Of a stretch of DNA of 64,000 bases, positions 60,783 to 64,000 are shown in pieces. The DNA comes from Prosthecobacter sp. (GTDB taxonomy: Bacteria > Verrucomicrobiota > Verrucomicrobiia > Verrucomicrobiales > Verrucomicrobiaceae). The translations under genes were made by a program, and so were the position numbers. The stretch lies in the NCBI RefSeq assembly GCF_034366625.1, contig NZ_JAXMIH010000006.1:868001-932000 (forward strand). The letters are read 5' to 3'. The notes under the pieces are model-generated. The model searched no databases and was not told the DNA's origin. It worked only from the letters and a program-made list of their open reading frames with translations. The stretch's first letter is position 1, and every line of letters begins with the position of its first letter.

Positions 60783-61721
60783 ATGGAAAAGACCCCGGTC
60801 CTGGTGCTGGCCCCGCTGCCAGATTTTTTGATGGAGCCGCTGCGTGCGGCGCATGTGTGTCATGATTATTTCCATGCGTCAGACAAAGACGCGCTCCTGG
60901 CCGAGGTGGGCACACAGATTCGCGGAATCGTGATGGCGGGCGGCAGTGTCTCGCCGGTCGCGCTGCTGGAAAAACTGCCGAAACTGGAAATCATCAGTAT
61001 GTTCGGCGTCGGTTATGATAACGTGCCCGTCGATTGGTGCCGCGCACATAACGTTCGCGTGACGAACACACCTGACGTGCTCACGGAGGATGTAGCGGAC
61101 ACGGCGAGCGCACTGGTGCTGATGACCAGCCGCCGTTTGATCGCGGCAAACCGTTATCTGCATGCGGGTTCGTGGACGCAGGGGCCGTTTCCACTGGCGC
61201 ATGCGTTGCGGGGGAAGCTGGCGGGCATTGTGGGGCTTGGGCGTATCGGCAAGGCGATCGCGCAACGGCTGGAAGCGCACGGGATGAAGATCGCGTATCA
61301 CGGTCGCACGCGGCAGGAGGTGAGCTGGGAGTTTTTAGACTCGCTGATCGAACTGGCGCGCGTGGCAGATTTTTTAATCGTCGCGTGTCCGGGCGGGGCA
61401 AAGACGAAGCATCTGATCAACGCACAGGTTTTGGAAGCGTTGGGAGCGAAAGGCACGCTGATCAACATCGCGCGCGGCTCGGTGGTCGATGAGGCGGCGC
61501 TGATCGTGGCGTTGCAACGCGGCACGATTCGTGGTGCGGGCCTGGATGTGTTTGAACATGAGCCGCAGGTGCCATCGGCGCTGATGCAGTGCGAGAACGC
61601 CGTGCTGCTGCCGCATCTGGGCAGCGGGACGCATGAAACGCGGCGTCAGATGGCCCGGCTGGTGGTGGAGAATCTCGCAGCGCATGTCAGCGGGAAGGCG
61701 CTGCTGACGCCGGTGTGCTGA
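60783..61721 (+). CDS. D-isomer-specific 2-hydroxyacid dehydrogenase
   Basis: A 312-residue NAD(P)-linked dehydrogenase. GKLAGIVGLGRIGKAIAQRL is the nucleotide-binding motif. The catalytic Arg is in INIARGSVVDE, Glu in GLDVFEHEPQVP, and His in LLPHLGSGTHETR. The pattern is that of glyoxylate/hydroxypyruvate reductases. It follows the cytochrome lipoprotein by six bases and may be cotranscribed, without an obvious functional link. Confidence 0.9.
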   Translation: MEKTPVLVLAPLPDFLMEPLRAAHVCHDYFHASDKDALLAEVGTQIRGIVMAGGSVSPVALLEKLPKLEIISMFGVGYDNVPVDWCRAHNVRVTNTPDVLTEDVADTASALVLMTSRRLIAANRYLHAGSWTQGPFPLAHALRGKLAGIVGLGRIGKAIAQRLEAHGMKIAYHGRTRQEVSWEFLDSLIELARVADFLIVACPGGAKTKHLINAQVLEALGAKGTLINIARGSVVDEAALIVALQRGTIRGAGLDVFEHEPQVPSALMQCENAVLLPHLGSGTHETRRQMARLVVENLAAHVSGKALLTPVC

Positions 61722-61781
61722 TCCTTGGATTCTTGGCTGAAAGGCTGCTTGCCCTTCATGCGTGAGCCACTAATTAGATTC

Positions 61782-62372
61782 ATGGGCAAAATCATCCTTG
61801 GAGCCTTCCTCGCCGCCATCGCTGTCTTCGCATGGGAGGCGTTGTCATGGACAACGCTCGGATGGCATGAAAACGGTTTTCGGTCATTTCGCAATGAAGA
61901 GACCATGTCGGAAGTGATCAAGGCGAACGTGACGTCAGGACACGGCATTTACATGCTGCCGTCGATGGGAGATGCGCCGAAACTGGCCACCGCCGAGGAA
62001 AAGAAAGCATTCGAGGAAAAGCAGATCCAAGCGATGGAAGACGGGCCGTATGTGTATGCGATCATCCGTCCGGGTAAAGCCGAGATCAGCATGGGGAAAA
62101 ACATGATCCTGAGCTTCGTGCGTAATTTGATCTGTGCATTTTTGATCGCGGCGCTGCTATCACAGACCGCGTTGTTTTATCCGGCGCGGATCGCCTTCGT
62201 GGCGGCGGCGGGATTGTTTGCGGGATTGACCTGCGATCTGCCGATGTGGATCTGGATGGAAAGTCCAGGGCGGGACACGATTGTGAACATCGCGGATCAT
62301 CTGATCATGTGGATCATCGGCGGCGCGGTGCTGGGGATTTTTGTGGGCAAAGATCCGGTGGCGGAGCGCTGA
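61782..62372 (+). CDS. Membrane protein of unknown function
   Basis: A 196-residue protein. A first helix (KIILGAFLAAIAVFAWEALSW, about 3-23) is followed by a periplasmic segment of about 85 residues and three further helices (LICAFLIAALLSQTALFY, IAFVAAAGLFAGLTC, LIMWIIGGAVLGIFVG). No family was recognised. ATG 61782 is chosen over 61758. It lies 60 bases after the dehydrogenase gene and is convergent with the lipid A/heptosyltransferase fusion gene. Confidence 0.6.
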   Translation: MGKIILGAFLAAIAVFAWEALSWTTLGWHENGFRSFRNEETMSEVIKANVTSGHGIYMLPSMGDAPKLATAEEKKAFEEKQIQAMEDGPYVYAIIRPGKAEISMGKNMILSFVRNLICAFLIAALLSQTALFYPARIAFVAAAGLFAGLTCDLPMWIWMESPGRDTIVNIADHLIMWIIGGAVLGIFVGKDPVAER

Positions 62373-62381
62373 GCGCAGGCT

Positions 62382-64000
62382 TCAGACGCCCAGCCCGGCC
62401 GTCTTCAAAACGGCTGCGACCACCTCAGCAGGCGGGATCTTCGTCATGCAGTCGTAATGGCCGAAGGGACACTCACGCTCGAAGCATGGACTGCACGGAA
62501 CCTTGTGCTGGATCACGATGTGGCGGTTGCCCAGCGGACCGGTTTCAATGGGGCAGGTGGAGCCGAAGATGCTGACGGTGGGAATGCCGAGCGCGGCGGC
62601 CAGATGCATGGTGCCTGTGTCGTTGGTGAGCAGGAGCTGGCATTCACGCAGCTTTGCGATGAGCTCGGAGAGCCGTGTTTTGCCGACAAAGTTCTCATGC
62701 GGCGCTTGGAGCATCACCGAGAGCTTTTCGCCCATGTCCTTCTCACCCGGAGCGCCGAACAACTGCCAGCGGAACTGCGCATGCTGTGCGGAGATTTGAT
62801 TCACCACCTCGGCGAAACGCTCCAACGGCCAGCGTTTGGCGGGACCGTACTCCGCACCGGCGCAGATACCGACGCGGATGGTGCCGTCGGTTGATCCTGG
62901 CGGTGATCCGGCATCCCACAGGCCCGCTTGTTCGACATCGGCACCGATGCGTCGAGCCAGGAACATATACAGGTGGGCATGATGCTTGCTCGGAAAGCCG
63001 GCTCTAGGCTCGCGAACCAGATGCGTGAGCAATCTGGCACGGAAGGAGCCTTTGAAGCCAATCCGGTGCGGAATGCCCGCCAGCCAGATCTCCAGGGTGC
63101 TGCGTGTCGAGTTCGTGCAGAGGAGGGCGGCATCGAAATGAACGCCGGTGGCCTTGATGCGTTTGGCAACGGCGAAAAGACCCTCCTTGACCGGCTTGGC
63201 GATGTAACGCGAGACTTCGGGCATCGAGAGCCACAGTTCTTCGAGTTTGTCCGGGCCGAACACGGTGATTTTCATGTCGGGGCGCCCGCGTTTGATGGCA
63301 CGCACCATGGGGAAGGCCATGCAGGCATCGCCAAGCCAGTTGGGGCTGCGAATGAGCAGCTCGAAGGGCTGCAGATGATCCTGGTCATAGCCGGCAGGAA
63401 AAGCGACTCCACGACGGTAGCCCGGAAGCAGGAAGTTGGGATTGGGTGTTTTCCATCGCTCATGAACCCAGAACCAGCTCTCGGGCTGCTGGCGGATGAG
63501 GCGCTCGACGGTGCGGTTGATGTCAGCCGTGACACCACTGATGGTGGGTTTGGTTTCACTCGTGATGAGCGGTCCGTCACAAACAAAGCGCCAGCGTGCG
63601 GGACCGTCATCATAGACCATCATGGGCAAAATCACGGCGTTGGTGCGCAGAGCGCACAGCGCCACGATGTTCGTGGTGGATGCAAGACGGTCGAAGAACG
63701 GGCACCACAGCCCATGATAGCCCGCGTGCTGGTCCACGAGGATGCCGAGCATGCCCATGTCACGCACATGACTGATGGGCGCGTTGAAGCCTTCCTGGCG
63801 GTCGAAGAGCTTATAGCCCAGCTTTTCACGCCGACGCAGCACGAGGACGTTCAGATACGGATTGCGCAGCGACTGGTAGATGCTGGCCGGCTTGTGGCCG
63901 AAGACGTAGAGCGCGGGCACCTGCGTCATGATTTCCCAGCAGCTCGCATGCATGATAGGATGCAGCAGCGGGCGGCCTGCATCGAAGGCCTCCTTGAGAT
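62382..64000 (-). CDS. LpxL-like acyltransferase fused to heptosyltransferase II, 5' end outside window
   Basis: At least 539 residues, still open at the right edge. The N-terminal part is a lauroyl/myristoyl acyltransferase (LpxL/HtrB): MHASCWE matches the HX4D/E catalytic motif, and GILVDQHAGYHGLWCPFFDRLASTT and ALRTNAVILPMMVY follow as in lipid A acyltransferases. From FELLIRSPNWLGDACMAFPMVRAIK the rest is an ADP-heptose:LPS heptosyltransferase (WaaF/GT9), with CAGAEYGPAKRWP and LLLTNDTGTMHLAAALGIPTVSIFGST. Both act in lipopolysaccharide assembly at the inner membrane. The junction is near residue 215 of the visible part with no stop between, so this is one protein. Confidence 0.88.
   Translation of the reverse strand, partial: LKEAFDAGRPLLHPIMHASCWEIMTQVPALYVFGHKPASIYQSLRNPYLNVLVLRRREKLGYKLFDRQEGFNAPISHVRDMGMLGILVDQHAGYHGLWCPFFDRLASTTNIVALCALRTNAVILPMMVYDDGPARWRFVCDGPLITSETKPTISGVTADINRTVERLIRQQPESWFWVHERWKTPNPNFLLPGYRRGVAFPAGYDQDHLQPFELLIRSPNWLGDACMAFPMVRAIKRGRPDMKITVFGPDKLEELWLSMPEVSRYIAKPVKEGLFAVAKRIKATGVHFDAALLCTNSTRSTLEIWLAGIPHRIGFKGSFRARLLTHLVREPRAGFPSKHHAHLYMFLARRIGADVEQAGLWDAGSPPGSTDGTIRVGICAGAEYGPAKRWPLERFAEVVNQISAQHAQFRWQLFGAPGEKDMGEKLSVMLQAPHENFVGKTRLSELIAKLRECQLLLTNDTGTMHLAAALGIPTVSIFGSTCPIETGPLGNRHIVIQHKVPCSPCFERECPFGHYDCMTKIPPAEVVAAVLKTAGLGV

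Overview
This 64 kb, GC-rich window looks like chromosome from a member of the Verrucomicrobiota, probably a Prosthecobacter- or Verrucomicrobium-like lineage. That placement is an inference. It rests on a sulfatase with signal peptide, a secreted sialate O-acetylesterase-like esterase, a Gfo/Idh/MocA enzyme with a twin-arginine-type leader, InlB-repeat proteins with a shared C-terminal module, an SHD1-heparinase chimera, a PSC1-type cytochrome lipoprotein, and RAYT transposases with REP hairpins. No rRNA, tRNA or CRISPR array was seen.

Left part (1-18 kb). A RAYT transposase with three REP hairpins is followed by an RsuA-type pseudouridine synthase, a sulfatase between two Tyr/Ser-rich lipoprotein genes, and YceH. 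Next come a DegP/HtrA protease and its neighbour paralogue, which has lost the catalytic triad. After these lie the secreted esterase, an oligopeptide-binding lipoprotein, several unknown membrane proteins, a small methyltransferase and a short, orphan RND permease. Just before the sulfatase is the C-terminal scrap of a second pseudouridine synthase.

Centre (18-44 kb). A minus-strand run of ten genes, often overlapping or only a few bases apart, reads from 31.2 down to 18.5 kb. It encodes a TolC-like outer-membrane protein, an InlB-repeat protein, an HME-type RND pump, a small OB-like protein, a YceI protein, a type III polyketide synthase, an FAD monooxygenase, a SAM methyltransferase, an acyl carrier protein and a ketosynthase. 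I read this as a lipid-like polyketide pathway joined to an envelope export system that lacks a recognisable periplasmic adaptor. Upstream are a His-rich small exported protein, an ECF sigma factor in tandem with a second InlB-repeat protein, and a flavocytochrome c sulfide dehydrogenase-like pair. A divergently transcribed OmpR/EnvZ-type two-component pair follows. A 45-bp element occurs before the second InlB-repeat gene and in the cytochrome/response-regulator intergenic region, and a shorter version lies before the pump run. This suggests common control. A second RAYT flanked on both sides by REPIN-type hairpin pairs closes the run. Right of this are an amidohydrolase and a plus-strand group of a NosR-like protein, a rhomboid-like protein and a Xer recombinase.

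Right part (44-64 kb). Mostly housekeeping and metabolic genes: SHD1-heparinase, SprT-like protein, serine acetyltransferase, Ski2-like helicase, PanE-like reductase, purine nucleoside phosphorylase, SUKH-like protein, biotin synthase, Gfo/Idh/MocA, GDYXXLXY/DUF2157 membrane pair, MsrA, truncated globin, cytochrome lipoprotein, hydroxyacid dehydrogenase. An LpxL-heptosyltransferase fusion runs off the right edge. Several palindromic repeats of different families sit in the spacers, mostly at 3' gene ends.
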